A stretch of DNA of 64,000 bases from Bacteroidales bacterium (GCA_024401355.1 JAKSLF010000014.1:1-64000); one strand, 5' to 3'. Positions 37,801-45,219 are shown, counted from the first letter of the stretch. Notes: generated by a model not told the origin, from the letters alone. Made by a program: numbers and translations.

Positions 37801-39544
37801 CGGCAAATGAACCACTTGACGCAACTGGTGGAACTGGTGCTGCAAGACGTACTACTGCCAATTTTGTCATGCCGTTCATCGAGTTGTAGCGAATCTCTAC
37901 CATGTCATCGCCCAAGTCTACCGCACGCAAATATTTGTTATCAAACGATCGTACCGAAGGAGTTCCTGTGTTTCCTGAAAGATATTGTGTGCCATCTGCA
38001 ACTGTATATATCATCTTTTTTCTTCCCGAAGGATATGAAATCATAGATATCTTGTTGCCCGATTCTTTCATATACAATGCATCGTCATATACAAAAAGAC
38101 CATTCTTGTTACCATTCGATGCTGTGAATTTCTCCAAGTTCTTCAGTCTGAAGAAATATCCGTCATTGTTGCCTATCTTTAGGTTCTGTCCGATGTCAAA
38201 TGTCTTGGCATACTGGTTGTCATGCATGCCAGCTCCAGCAATCGATGTTACCTCATTAGGCATGACGTAGTCCACTACTTTCGCTTCGCTGCTCCAGTTG
38301 ACAAGTTTCTTCGTGTCTTTGGTGTATTCTATGCCTTCCTGTCCTTCTAGCTCTTTGTATAACGAAATGTTGATATATTTTATTGAGACAGGTGCTGGTG
38401 CTGCGCTATTGTCAATGTTTTCTGCCAAAAGAACTTCGCTGTTCTGGCAGTCAACATATTTTAGTGATGTACACTGATAGAATGCAAGACTGGCTATGTG
38501 TGTAACTGTTGTTGGCAAAATGAATGTGTCCGAACCATAACTTCCGCTTTTGCCGTTTGTCTGGAACGACTTGAGAAGCTTGTAAGGAACACCGTCTTTC
38601 AATTCGTACAAGCCTTTGTTTCCATTGGCATCTGTAATGACTCTATACTTAGTGTTTTCTGCATCAATTGTCAGATTGAGATTTGTTGCACTACACAAAC
38701 GATATTGTTCGCTCAAACTTGTCAACTTTTTGCCTAAAGTGATTTTCGCACATCCCCAACCAATGCTACCTACGTATTCAAGTCCACCACCGTCTGTGAA
38801 TGATTTGAGAGATGATGAGAAATCATACATAGAGTGGCTCAATACTCTCTTGACCGTTGCAGGTGTGGTGTAGTCCACACCACCTGCATAATATGGGAAA
38901 AGAACAAGCTTCGTCATGTTCTTGTCATACAATACTCCGTCCGTACCTACAACGTAGCTCTGGTTCCCTTCAGCAACTTCAATTTTGTTGCCATAGAATC
39001 TGGCCCAACTGAACAATGAGGTGCTGTTGTTGTCCATTGAGGTGACTTTCTTGCCTATCCTCATGACTCCATCTTCTGGGGTTATTGATGTAGATGAAAA
39101 AGAACCTGCTTCAATTGTTGTCAACGATGGAGCATCAAGGTTGATGATGATACCGTTCCTCGTTGTTCCTTTGTAGTCTTTGTTTCCTGATGCATCACCA
39201 CTATAGTAGAATGCTTGGTTCTTTATTGTCTTGACATTATCACCAAGGATAACCTGCTTCAAAAGTTTACAGTTGGCAAAACATTTTGTTGCAATAACTG
39301 TCACAGGATACTCAATGTCATCCTTTGTTACATCGTTTGGAACCGTTACAATTCCCGAATACTGGTAAGGTCCTGCAACCATCTCAGCATATCTTTGGTC
39401 CGGGTCGTCACTCGGATGCAACTTGAAGTACATCGATCCGGCGCCCTCGCCATACACGATGTCGTAACTCTGCGCCAACAACGCAGCACTACTCATCAGC
39501 ATCGCCGCTATGAGTAGCATAAAGCTTGTAATTGTGTGTTTCAT
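31817..39544 (-). CDS. Giant T9SS-secreted repeat protein, 2575 aa (LRR + Listeria-Bacteroides + InlB-like repeats)
   Basis: A signal peptide ends near ALLAQ. Residues about 30-615 are BspA-type leucine-rich repeats. Residues about 618-1400 hold five ~115-160-aa units that combine a YTVKHLLQNL-type strand pair with a Listeria-Bacteroides repeat (YKVTWKNGDKVV ... FFGWHTNPES). Residues about 1408-2390 are about 14 divergent InlB-type repeats ending in MPAxxVxxxxxF. The tail is the same Cys-containing linker and type A T9SS sorting domain as in the 3327-aa protein, identical over roughly the last 165 residues. It is the upstream member of the twin cassettes and probably the first gene of its own transcript. 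A surface adhesin is the likely role by family, unproven here. Confidence 0.92.
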   Translation of the reverse strand: MKHTITSFMLLIAAMLMSSAALLAQSYDIVYGEGAGSMYFKLHPSDDPDQRYAEMVAGPYQYSGIVTVPNDVTKDDIEYPVTVIATKCFANCKLLKQVILGDNVKTIKNQAFYYSGDASGNKDYKGTTRNGIIINLDAPSLTTIEAGSFSSTSITPEDGVMRIGKKVTSMDNNSTSLFSWARFYGNKIEVAEGNQSYVVGTDGVLYDKNMTKLVLFPYYAGGVDYTTPATVKRVLSHSMYDFSSSLKSFTDGGGLEYVGSIGWGCAKITLGKKLTSLSEQYRLCSATNLNLTIDAENTKYRVITDANGNKGLYELKDGVPYKLLKSFQTNGKSGSYGSDTFILPTTVTHIASLAFYQCTSLKYVDCQNSEVLLAENIDNSAAPAPVSIKYINISLYKELEGQEGIEYTKDTKKLVNWSSEAKVVDYVMPNEVTSIAGAGMHDNQYAKTFDIGQNLKIGNNDGYFFRLKNLEKFTASNGNKNGLFVYDDALYMKESGNKISMISYPSGRKKMIYTVADGTQYLSGNTGTPSVRSFDNKYLRAVDLGDDMVEIRYNSMNGMTKLAVVRLAAPVPPVASSGSFAGTASATTKKTLCVPLELMDIYKENSVFNTCFKFFAEESEYEEKIREIEVEYDVEHLKQNIDDDEYTSTIQPKVIGNLLCSTKAANYVYTGSQIKGFHVVKIEDIILEEDGVTAKIYYDRDTYKVTWKNGDKVVAEATERYQKPLVAPEASKVVAPAGKSFFGWHTNPESTMALTFDGAKYEEDVTYYALFSDNATVKYTVKHLLQNLNDNNYTEDAKARVESEGIWGTETKAAAKTYPGFKAQAVKQVTIAEDGSTVVEIKYDRNNYTVTWMNGSSKISSATERYETALTAPAAPTATAGKHFIGWNTDKNAQAAITLPTKYEADATYYAIFVDNESVAYTIKHMQQNVAGNAYDLKESESGRGIAGTQTTAKAKEYTGFTAQTFAQKAIAEDGSTVIEIKYNRNKYNIVWKNGETTISTNNLVYGATITAPTAPTAPAGKHFVGWNTDKNATGALTLTGATVEGDATYYAIILDNATVDYTVVHKTQKLDGTYEVKAQSTGRGIAGLKTNATANTYDGFTAQAFDQKTIAENGSTIVEIQYTRNSYDLKYENLQDATISNKTKYTQAGKVKFETALVIPTLSRTGYSYQWSSIPPATMPSEALTLTVVWNANSYKDYWDFNDGKGGSVTGETKFGEVIRKPDAILTKEGYDFVGWARKETPSVVIENDNFGTMPAKDVNFIAVWKLKNFSYTVSHKFEALDGTFVENESMRETKSADYGTQTTAAAKSIEGFTAREITQKSVESDGIEIVILYDRNSYMLTWVNEKSEAVVTNEAAYTKSGTIKYGAAVVAPEYTLEGYTYKWSEAIPSTMPAKDVTLKVTFEAITYNIKVAENIEGCDKVTVAKSAKYGETVEISSITAKAGYELTGVATDKAQVVKNGDKYSFVMPASDVTITPAFKKIAYSITVNAAEDGGTVTASAETATMGEEITFSIIAKKGWQIKSMSSNATISISQDKSSAVMTMPAANVEVTPEFEKINYTIKVGDVKNGTLTVDGGKKAAQAGEMVKVTYEPKAGYHFNTFLVNDNEYVLTDNGEFEMPAENVTLSATFSATGYGITIKNIDGGTIKAEKTSDVNVDEEVKLTIETWDGYEFADMETTCGTISIADDKKSAVLTMGAGNATITPSFNKLGYTINFTANDGNNVDVLIGEKKETVASVGDEVTVVFNPLKGFEFKSIEADGVEFTTTSSSAKFDMPAKNVSGTVVFSRKSYGILVHGATYGTVKAPETATFGDIVKLDIEAEDEYAIETIEVVAVEGEERTAVECADGTFIMPAANVEISATFAKKKYPIKIYVTGPGKLAAAAESASIGEQVKISIMPEEGSKLESDPDVAGASWTYSEDKKSFTITVEESSIVVSATFVDGIYNIEAKGNGHCNIEAPATAKYKDEVAIEVTPDAGYEIEAITIDETEIEINEENKYSFSMPSHDVEINVTTKAIEYTITVGDIENGEVEVYRGIAHVGDEIEVGYEPAEGFHLVNIYVNGEVKALTEKNTFTMPAENVVITAKFSETGYGISVMEVEGGTVVPSVYEANVGDVVDLKIVPETGYEFASMSLVEGQKGKITDIDAKALTAKLTMAAENATIVPVFKKIGYSIELTTDKPNAVECVSTASYGEKVTVAFKADKGYKFGKISAEGIDFSVSADMQSATFTMPAADVKGTVEFAKIDYKITYAEAENGVVSGATTANYGDEVEITIAPAEHYELSNLTAANGGKIVIDAEKQKATLTMEAANEIISAVFVKTLHSIILKGSENGTLEADKSEAGYGDKVTLIAKPNDKYELEYISVNGEYLTIPENGPITFDMPGNDVEIEATFVEMTCGYYKAAKAVAYYNWLLIVDKNDLEAKGETIDDSMVKWYKVVGELDDPCDDNAIKDDEEVKSGLYFTSETNLKGSGDYYAVIETAKERYRTEVFYFAGKKATVSMAPTRAYRGQTLKIKGLADEATIAVYDINGRLLRVINTQDTETFDLQAEDNNGMYIVNIITDGEEHSIKYIVK

Positions 39545-39682
39545 TATGTAGTTGTTTTTTCTTCTAATGTAATTAAGTTGAATGCTATTCTCTGTTCCTT
39601 TTACAGCGATTTTTTTCCTTCTGTTGTTTGTTCGTCGTTCGTTGACTTATTTATTATGAATCTTTAATTCATATTTTCGGTG

Positions 39683-39690
39683 CAAATATA
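39683..39690 (-). promoter_or_regulatory. Putative -7 element of the 2575-aa gene
   Basis: TATATTTG on the minus strand, about 139 bp before the start codon, in a context (tgcaaatatac, tttttatta, ctcttttt) shared with the paralogue's leader at 30623. No good -33 box is visible. Confidence 0.55.
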
Positions 39691-39780
39691 CCTTTTTATT
39701 ATTAGCATAATGTCATATTCTCCTCTTTTTTGCCCGTTGGCAATGAAAAAATAATCTTTTTTAACTTCTTTTTCCTCTCT

Positions 39781-40485
39781 TTACATCTTTTCTATTATGC
39801 TGGTTCCAAAGTCCATCGTCGAACAATATCGCCATTTCGGGTGTTCCATCGTACACACTCCACAGCATACTGATTTCACATTCAAGATGTTCTTTCTGTG
39901 CCCAAGCGACTCGATTCCTTCATCCACAAGCCACATCATCACTATGTCTATCGCCTTGTTGTGGCCTGCCGCTATGTTCTCCGCATTGCTGAAACCCTTG
40001 TAATATTTTTCTATCCTGTCAAAGGTCTTCGTCCCGTCCGATGAGTTGTGGTCAAAGAAGTTCTTGTCCCTCATGTCCTCACAATGTGCCTTGCATGCTT
40101 TGTATAATCCCAACTCTGGATACAGCATCGCCAATCCTTTCACTCCCTTCAGATCCTTTTCAAGCGACTTGATATATCCGTTCGACTGACCCTTCAAGTA
40201 CTCTTTTGCATACGTATCCCAGAATCGCTCACCATCCATTCTTGCCAAGTTGCAATAGAATATTATATCTCTGTCCGTCTGGCTCATGTCCGCATTCGCC
40301 GCTGTGTTCGCCATAGCCAATTCTTCTTTCGTCCATCCGTCATGCTCCACAATGTCTCCCTTCGTCTCTTCTGTCGTTCCCTCTGTTCCCCTCTTGCCAT
40401 CATCTTCTCCTGCAATTTCTCCACAAGCTCCAAACGATGCTGTCGATACCATCAATGTCAATACTATAGTATATATCTTTTTCAT
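39781..40485 (-). CDS. CAP/SCP-domain lipoprotein
   Basis: From ATG 40485, preceded by AAGGAAT, the protein is 234 aa with a lipoprotein signal peptide ending FGAC (Cys20); the frame's 22-residue upstream extension (to 40551) is basic and not signal-like. After an acidic linker comes a CAP domain: YKACKAHCEDMRDKNFFDHN, AENIAAG and LGHRKNILN, the conserved His/Glu positions of the fold. The family includes secreted proteins with varied, often unknown, roles. Several cysteines in the C-terminal part (VCCGVCTME) may form disulfides. It follows a small hypothetical gene on the same strand. Confidence 0.85.
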   Translation of the reverse strand: MKKIYTIVLTLMVSTASFGACGEIAGEDDGKRGTEGTTEETKGDIVEHDGWTKEELAMANTAANADMSQTDRDIIFYCNLARMDGERFWDTYAKEYLKGQSNGYIKSLEKDLKGVKGLAMLYPELGLYKACKAHCEDMRDKNFFDHNSSDGTKTFDRIEKYYKGFSNAENIAAGHNKAIDIVMMWLVDEGIESLGHRKNILNVKSVCCGVCTMEHPKWRYCSTMDFGTSIIEKM

Positions 40486-40560
40486 GTCGTATTCCTTTTT
40501 TTTGTTATGCTTGTCCTTTTGTACTACGTTCTTCCTTCCGCTTTGTTGCAAAACTTGCTT

Positions 40561-40917
40561 TCAGCTCTTCAGGGAATAAAGTGTAAACGACACTTTCCCC
40601 TTGCTCTCCAGATATTCAATCGTCCCGTCCAGCACTCTCTTCTTCGTCTCTTCTTCCGCCTCCGATTTCACTATTATCTCTGTAAATGTCTCCAAAGCCT
40701 CGTCCGAAAATCCTAACTTTTCTACCATATATGCTGTCGGGTCTGCCGACTCTATTATCTCTCTTATGTTGATGTTCAACTCGCATCCATTTGCCACCTC
40801 TATTATGGTATCTATGTCATAATGTGGCTCATAGCCGCTATTCAGCCCCAGCTTCTTCGCCAGCATCTGGAGCATCTGTCCCAGCATGTCTATCTGTTTC
40901 TGTATGTAGTCCGCCAT
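40561..40917 (-). CDS. Small hypothetical protein, 118 aa
   Basis: The preferred start is ATG 40917 (MADYIQKQIDMLGQML), preceded by AATAGGAAT, rather than the frame opening at 41187, which runs over the divergent gene. The protein is helical: an amphipathic Met/Leu-rich N-terminal helix, then an acidic body with TPR-like spacing (SDEALETFTEIIVKSEAEEE) and a short beta C-terminus. I do not recognise a family. It sits 75 bp upstream of the CAP-domain gene and may be cotranscribed with it. Confidence 0.65.
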   Translation of the reverse strand: MADYIQKQIDMLGQMLQMLAKKLGLNSGYEPHYDIDTIIEVANGCELNINIREIIESADPTAYMVEKLGFSDEALETFTEIIVKSEAEEETKKRVLDGTIEYLESKGKVSFTLYSLKS

Positions 40918-40942
40918 ATTCCTATTCGTTTGCTCTATATTG

Positions 40943-40974
40943 CGAATATAAAGAAAAAATCCTTCATCGCCAAA
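40943..40974 (-). promoter_or_regulatory. Promoter of the 118-aa hypothetical gene
   Basis: On the minus strand TTTG (40971-40974), a 20-bp spacer and TATATTCG (40943-40950) match the Bacteroidota promoter with one mismatch in the -7 box, 26 bp before the start codon. Confidence 0.55.
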
Positions 40975-41101
40975 CTCGAGGCTCTCCAATTGTCTCCCAT
41001 ACTCTTTTTTTGTCTTCCAAAATAAAAAATGTCGTATGTTCATAACAACTTTACCGAATCTTTTCCCTACCTTTGTCCTTGCTATAATATCATTTGTAAC
41101 C

Positions 41102-41677
41102 ATGAAACTCACTCTTGCCACCAACGACCTCCACGCCGTTTCGCTTCTCCGCAAGCGGATGCGACGCTCTTCCCACAATCTTACCATCTCGGTCCGTCAT
41201 GGCAAGGTCTTCACTCAGCACCTGCCTCGTCCCGTTCAGCCAAGAACTCTCCTCCAGCAGAAGTCCTGGTCTCTTCTCACCGAAGCTAATCGTCGTGTGG
41301 CTGCCGATTTTGCTAATCCTCAACTCCGCGACAAGTGGTGTCGGCTCCATTCACAGCAGTCTCTCTACAAGACCGCTCGCGGACTCGCACGAGCTCATTA
41401 TGTCTCGCTCCTCAAAAGCCATGTCGCCAGCATCCATAATGACAAAAAGCGATCATGCATGGCTGCTGCCCACACTCTCCGCCTCAACCTCCCTTCGGCC
41501 ACTTCGCTTAGCCAGTCTTCAGCCCGAAAGCCACTTCAGCATTGGTCCCATTCTTCAATGCTCAGCCGCCACTCGGGAGCTGACGAATACTATTTGTCCG
41601 TCTACAATTATCAATTGTCTGTCGTTAATTCAGTTTCTTCTTGCTTTTCTCATAAAAACCAATTACCTTCGCCTTGA
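41102..41677 (+). CDS. Hypothetical basic protein
   Basis: ATG 41102 opens a 191-aa frame whose first ~115 residues have coding-like codon use and a plausible sequence: a strand-rich start (KLTLATNDLHAVSLLRKRMR) and a helical part (SWSLLTEANRRVAADFANPQLRDKW, YKTARGLARAHYVSLLK). It resembles small uncharacterised Bacteroidota proteins I recall but cannot name. The last ~70 residues (Ser/His-rich, ending in a TCAATT-repeat zone) look non-coding, so a frameshift near 41440 or a lost stop is possible. TACCTTTG at 41068-41075 could be its -7 box. Frames on the opposite strand are judged shadows. Confidence 0.5.
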   Translation: MKLTLATNDLHAVSLLRKRMRRSSHNLTISVRHGKVFTQHLPRPVQPRTLLQQKSWSLLTEANRRVAADFANPQLRDKWCRLHSQQSLYKTARGLARAHYVSLLKSHVASIHNDKKRSCMAAAHTLRLNLPSATSLSQSSARKPLQHWSHSSMLSRHSGADEYYLSVYNYQLSVVNSVSSCFSHKNQLPSP

Positions 41678-41698
41678 TTTGTTTAATACAATATCATT

Positions 41699-41746
41699 TT
41701 AAACTAACTATATTATATAAGGTTAAACTAACTATGTTATATAAGG
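41699..41746. repeat. 24-bp direct repeat upstream of the LemA operon
   Basis: Two tandem copies of ttaaactaactatRttatataagg differ at one base. Each contains the palindrome ttatataa. They end 50 bp before the lemA-like start codon. Confidence 0.9.
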
Positions 41747-41796
41747 TCGGTCATCCCGGCCTGAATTCAGAAATAACAAAAACATCATTATAAAAC

Positions 41797-42387
41797 ATGA
41801 AATCGTTTCGCACTTCCATCAAGGCTCTCTTCGTAGCAGCCGTTGCAGCTTTCTCTCTTTCTAGCTGCGGTTACAACACTATGATCGAAAAGCAGGAGAA
41901 TGTCGAGGCTTCTTGGGCTCAGGTCGAGAATGTCTACCAGCGCCGCGCCGACCTCATCCCTAATCTCGTCGCTACTGTCAAGGGATATGCTCAGCACGAA
42001 GAGGAAACTCTCAAGGGCGTTATCGAAGCTCGCTCCAAGGCTACTAGCATCACTATCGATGCTTCCAACCTCAACGAAGAGTCTTTCAAGCAGTTCCAGC
42101 AGGCTCAGGACGGACTCTCAAGCGCTCTCTCACGCCTCCTCGCCGTACAGGAAAACTATCCTGACCTCAAGGCCAACGAGCAGTTTAAGGATCTTATGGT
42201 ACAGCTCGAAGGTACAGAAAACCGCATAACTGTCGAGCGACAGAAGTTCAACGATGCTGCACGCGACTATAATACTTATATCCGTCAGTTCCCTAACAAC
42301 ATCATCGCTGGCATGTTCAGCTTCACAGCTAAGCCATACTTTACAGCTGCCGCAGGAGCCGAAAATGCACCTAAGGTAGAGTTCTAA
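41797..42387 (+). CDS. LemA family lipoprotein
   Basis: The 196-aa protein has a lipoprotein signal peptide (FSLSSC, Cys24) and the LemA signature NVEASWAQVENVYQRRADLIPNL, followed by a long helical bundle (VKGYAQHEEETLKGVIEARSKA) and the late YNTYIRQFPNNIIAGMF block. LemA proteins are membrane-anchored with unknown biochemical function. It is first in a plus-strand operon with two TPM-domain proteins, a widely conserved association suggesting a membrane or protein quality-control role. Confidence 0.93.
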   Translation: MKSFRTSIKALFVAAVAAFSLSSCGYNTMIEKQENVEASWAQVENVYQRRADLIPNLVATVKGYAQHEEETLKGVIEARSKATSITIDASNLNEESFKQFQQAQDGLSSALSRLLAVQENYPDLKANEQFKDLMVQLEGTENRITVERQKFNDAARDYNTYIRQFPNNIIAGMFSFTAKPYFTAAAGAENAPKVEF

Positions 42388-42414
42388 AGATTTTAATTCT
42401 CAATTCCATTCTCC

Positions 42415-42849
42415 ATGAGTCAAAAGTTCCTGACCGAAGAACAGATTTCGACCATCGAGAAGGCCATTGCTGACGCCGAGCTCAAATGCTCCGGAGAGGT
42501 GCGTGTCCACATCGACCGCACCTGCTCAGCCAATGTCCTCGACGATGCCGCACATACTTTCGCCAAGCTCGGTATGCACAAGACTAAGCTCCGCAATGGC
42601 GTCCTCTTCTATGTGGCTTACGAAGACCGCAAGTTCGCTGTCATCGGCGATATGGGTATCAACAATAAGGTGCCCGACGGCTACTGGGACGATGTGTGCG
42701 CTGTCCTCGAAGAGTGTTTCCGTAATGGTGATTTCGTCGGCGGACTTGTCAAGGGCGTGACGATGTGTGGAGAAAAGCTCGCTGAGTTCTTCCCTCGTCC
42801 CGATGACGATGTCAACGAACTCCCTGATCAAATCTCTTTTGGCAAGTAG
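42415..42849 (+). CDS. TPM-domain protein (cytoplasmic form)
   Basis: The 144-aa protein is a single TPM/DUF477 domain with no signal peptide: LTEEQISTIEKAIADAE, then SGEVRVHIDRTC, GVLFYVAYEDRKFAVIGDMGI and VGGLVKGVTMCGEKLAEFFP. It lies 27 bp after the LemA gene and 2 bp before the next TPM gene. Members of this fold are implicated in repair or quality control, but no reaction is established. Confidence 0.9.
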   Translation: MSQKFLTEEQISTIEKAIADAELKCSGEVRVHIDRTCSANVLDDAAHTFAKLGMHKTKLRNGVLFYVAYEDRKFAVIGDMGINNKVPDGYWDDVCAVLEECFRNGDFVGGLVKGVTMCGEKLAEFFPRPDDDVNELPDQISFGK

Positions 42850-42851
42850 CT

Positions 42852-43595
42852 ATGAAGACTCTCTTCACGTCTATATTGTTGTCGCTTGTGTCGGTGCTCT
42901 CTTACGCCGATGTTGTTGCCCGACCTCAGGTCGAGCGACTGGTCAACGATTTTGCCAATCTCCTTTCGGCTGACGATATCAATTTCCTCGAGGATTCTCT
43001 TGTCAATTATGCTAATCGCACTTCCAACCAGATTGTCATACTGACGGTCAACGATCTCGACGGATACGATCCCGCCGACTATGCTTATCGAGTCGGCCAG
43101 ACTTGGGGCGTCGGCACAAAAGCCAACAACAATGGCGTCGTCATCCTTGTCAAGCCTAAACTTAGCGAGTCCGATCGTGGACAAGCTTTCATCGCTCCCG
43201 GCTATGGTCTCGAAGGTGTCCTCCCAGATATCACATGCTCAAGCATCGTACGCGACGAGATGATTCGTTTCTTCCGTAATGATGATTATGCAGTAGGAAT
43301 CTTTTCCGGAGCGGTCGCTGTAATGAAGGCTTGTGAAGGTGAATATGTCGCAAGCGGCAGCCCCGAGGACGAACTCGATTTCATTGACTATGTGGTCATC
43401 GCTATAATGATAGCCATCATTCTATGGTATCTGTGGTCCGAGTCTCCTTTTTCTTCAGGTGGCGGAGGTTATTATAGCAGTCGTGGCTCTGGATGGGGTT
43501 CCTTCAGTAGTGGAAGTGGATCGTTCAGTTCTGGAGGCTTCGGCGGTTTTGGTGGCGGCTCCTTTGGTGGTGGTGGAGGTGGCGGCAGTTGGTAG
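42852..43595 (+). CDS. TPM-domain membrane protein with Gly-rich tail
   Basis: The 247-aa protein has a signal peptide (LLSLVSVLSYADVVA), a periplasmic TPM domain (about 25-165: LLSADDINFLEDSLVNYANRT, IVILTVNDLDGYDPADYAYRVGQTWGVG, GYGLEGVLPD), one membrane helix (about 178-197) and a C-terminal tail of Gly/Ser ending in GGGGGGSW. This YgcG-like layout is typical of the second TPM protein beside LemA. Start codon follows the previous stop by 2 bp, so translation is probably coupled. Confidence 0.92.
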   Translation: MKTLFTSILLSLVSVLSYADVVARPQVERLVNDFANLLSADDINFLEDSLVNYANRTSNQIVILTVNDLDGYDPADYAYRVGQTWGVGTKANNNGVVILVKPKLSESDRGQAFIAPGYGLEGVLPDITCSSIVRDEMIRFFRNDDYAVGIFSGAVAVMKACEGEYVASGSPEDELDFIDYVVIAIMIAIILWYLWSESPFSSGGGGYYSSRGSGWGSFSSGSGSFSSGGFGGFGGGSFGGGGGGGSW

Positions 43596-43669
43596 ACTCG
43601 TCTCTGTCAACTCCCAGTCTGGTGTTTGTCTTGTTTCGGTCCAACGCTAGTCTTGCTTCTGACTGGTAT

Positions 43670-44212
43670 CTAGTTTTTGTGTCCTGTTGACGCCGCTTTG
43701 GTTTGTCTCTTCTCCATGGTCCATCCGTCCATAACCCATCTCCCATCTGCTATTGTTCTGTCCCACTTGTCCGTTATTTCAAAGCCATGTCTTTGATAAA
43801 ACCCGACGGCATCATTTCGTCTGTTGACGTTCAAGGTTACTCTGTAGTTGCCTCCAGTCTCGTCCTCTATTACCCCCATGACATGCTCCATCAGTTTGCC
43901 TCCAAATCCTTTGCCTTTGCTCTCTGGCTTTACATATAGCTTGTCCAGCATCCATTCATTTTCACTCATAGGATAAATAGCCGAATAACCAATGTCTTCT
44001 CCATCTTCCGATATTATAAAGTATCGGCTATGCTGTTCCTTGGTCTGCCACATCAGACTCTCATCCGAATACATCTCTTCAAACGAATATCTGTTCTGCT
44101 CTTCAGTATGTATCTTTGCGTATGCCGGCATGTAACAACACTCCGCCAGCACCTGCAGACGTTTCATCGTTTTCCCGCCCGCCTCCAGTATCCTAATCTC
44201 TTCTATATCCAT
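43670..44212 (-). CDS. GNAT family N-acetyltransferase
   Basis: The 180-aa protein has the acetyl-CoA binding motif A (LDKLYVKPESKGKGFGGKLMEHVM, the Q/RxxGxG/A-like KGKGFGG) and a later GFYQRHGFEI (motif B). The substrate is not predictable. It overlaps the end of the upstream acyltransferase gene by 10 bp and is therefore likely cotranscribed with it. Confidence 0.92.
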   Translation of the reverse strand: MDIEEIRILEAGGKTMKRLQVLAECCYMPAYAKIHTEEQNRYSFEEMYSDESLMWQTKEQHSRYFIISEDGEDIGYSAIYPMSENEWMLDKLYVKPESKGKGFGGKLMEHVMGVIEDETGGNYRVTLNVNRRNDAVGFYQRHGFEITDKWDRTIADGRWVMDGWTMEKRQTKAASTGHKN

Positions 44213-45219
44213 CTCAATTTGAGTTTTGTTGCTGTTTTACCAATAATCCAATTAATCCCAATCGCTGTTGGAATGTATATGTACGCACCTCCGATGCCCA
44301 ATGAGTGAAGTGCATCAAATACTATCATGTGTATACACATTAATCTCAACGACATCTTCCCAATCCAGGCCGCCGCTGTTCCCAATATTGTCTTGTCTAT
44401 GCCGATGCTTATCGCTCCTAATAATATTGTGTATGTTATTCCTATTATATATGTCAACGCCATGCTACCAATGTTATAGTCGCCATATATTCTGACTGAT
44501 AGGTTGATCGGACCATTGATGTATACTAGTGTTAGGTATAGTGCCGCAATAGCAAGCATTCCTACGACAATGTTTCTTTGGCTGATTGTTTCTTTGTTCG
44601 CGTCCCACCAGTTTTTCAGATGCCTTCCGCTTATTATTAGGATTGAAAATAGTGGAGCTGTGTCCAGACTCCATGGTAGTAGTACCGGGCTCCAATACAG
44701 TCCTGTTGCTGCCATTGCCAGTATTGTAACATATATTATTCTTCCTGTTTTTCTTGATATGTCGTTGTAGATGTATGTTAGCATGAAGGCTGTGAACATC
44801 GCTGTGAGAAACCACATCGGAGAGTTGATGCCAAGTAGTTTTGTGTTACCGCTCATATCTACGGGATATATGCAATATCTTGAATATGCCAGACCAGTCA
44901 TTTCTTTCCAGGTGCCTCCTGTCCCATGGGCGAAGCAGGTCTCTAGTATGCCAATTGTTCCATATACAATATATGGTATCAGCAGTCGTTTCCATTTCTT
45001 AGTGAGTCCTTTTGTTATGCCTTCGTTGGCAGGCAATGTGAATCCCGATACAACAAAGAACATGGCTATATATCCAGCAAAAATCCATGGCTTATCTATT
45101 AGATATGGCAGTTCAATGTGGGCTGCCATTACCAGTAAAATGCCAATCCCTTTCATCGAGTCAATCCAGTTGGTTCGTTCCGTCTGGCTTCTTGTTATAT
45201 GTGTTTCTTTGCTGAACAT
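44203..45219 (-). CDS. Membrane acyltransferase (acyltransferase_3 family)
   Basis: The 338-aa polytopic protein has about ten membrane helices. The N-terminal block RTNWIDSMKGIGILLVMAAHI carries the catalytic His region of the family; GFTLPANEG and KKWKRLLIPYIVYG are further signatures. Members O-acetylate or succinylate surface sugars using acyl-CoA. The target here is unknown. A -7-like CAAAAATA (45261-45268; TATTTTTG on the minus strand) lies upstream. Confidence 0.9.
   Translation of the reverse strand: MFSKETHITRSQTERTNWIDSMKGIGILLVMAAHIELPYLIDKPWIFAGYIAMFFVVSGFTLPANEGITKGLTKKWKRLLIPYIVYGTIGILETCFAHGTGGTWKEMTGLAYSRYCIYPVDMSGNTKLLGINSPMWFLTAMFTAFMLTYIYNDISRKTGRIIYVTILAMAATGLYWSPVLLPWSLDTAPLFSILIISGRHLKNWWDANKETISQRNIVVGMLAIAALYLTLVYINGPINLSVRIYGDYNIGSMALTYIIGITYTILLGAISIGIDKTILGTAAAWIGKMSLRLMCIHMIVFDALHSLGIGGAYIYIPTAIGINWIIGKTATKLKLRWI

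Noticed and set aside
20960..39517. Many plus-strand open frames of 60-290 codons across the giant genes
   Set aside because: They lie opposite long minus-strand genes with clear domains, contain Cys/Leu/Val-rich sequence with no recognisable fold, and mirror each other only because the underlying genes are repeated.
40918..41187. N-terminal extension of the 118-aa hypothetical protein
   Set aside because: It crosses a near-consensus promoter and overlaps the divergent gene at 41102.
41090..41350. Minus-strand frame of 86 codons opposite the hypothetical gene at 41102
   Set aside because: The plus-strand frame has better codon use and family-like sequence; this one looks like a shadow.
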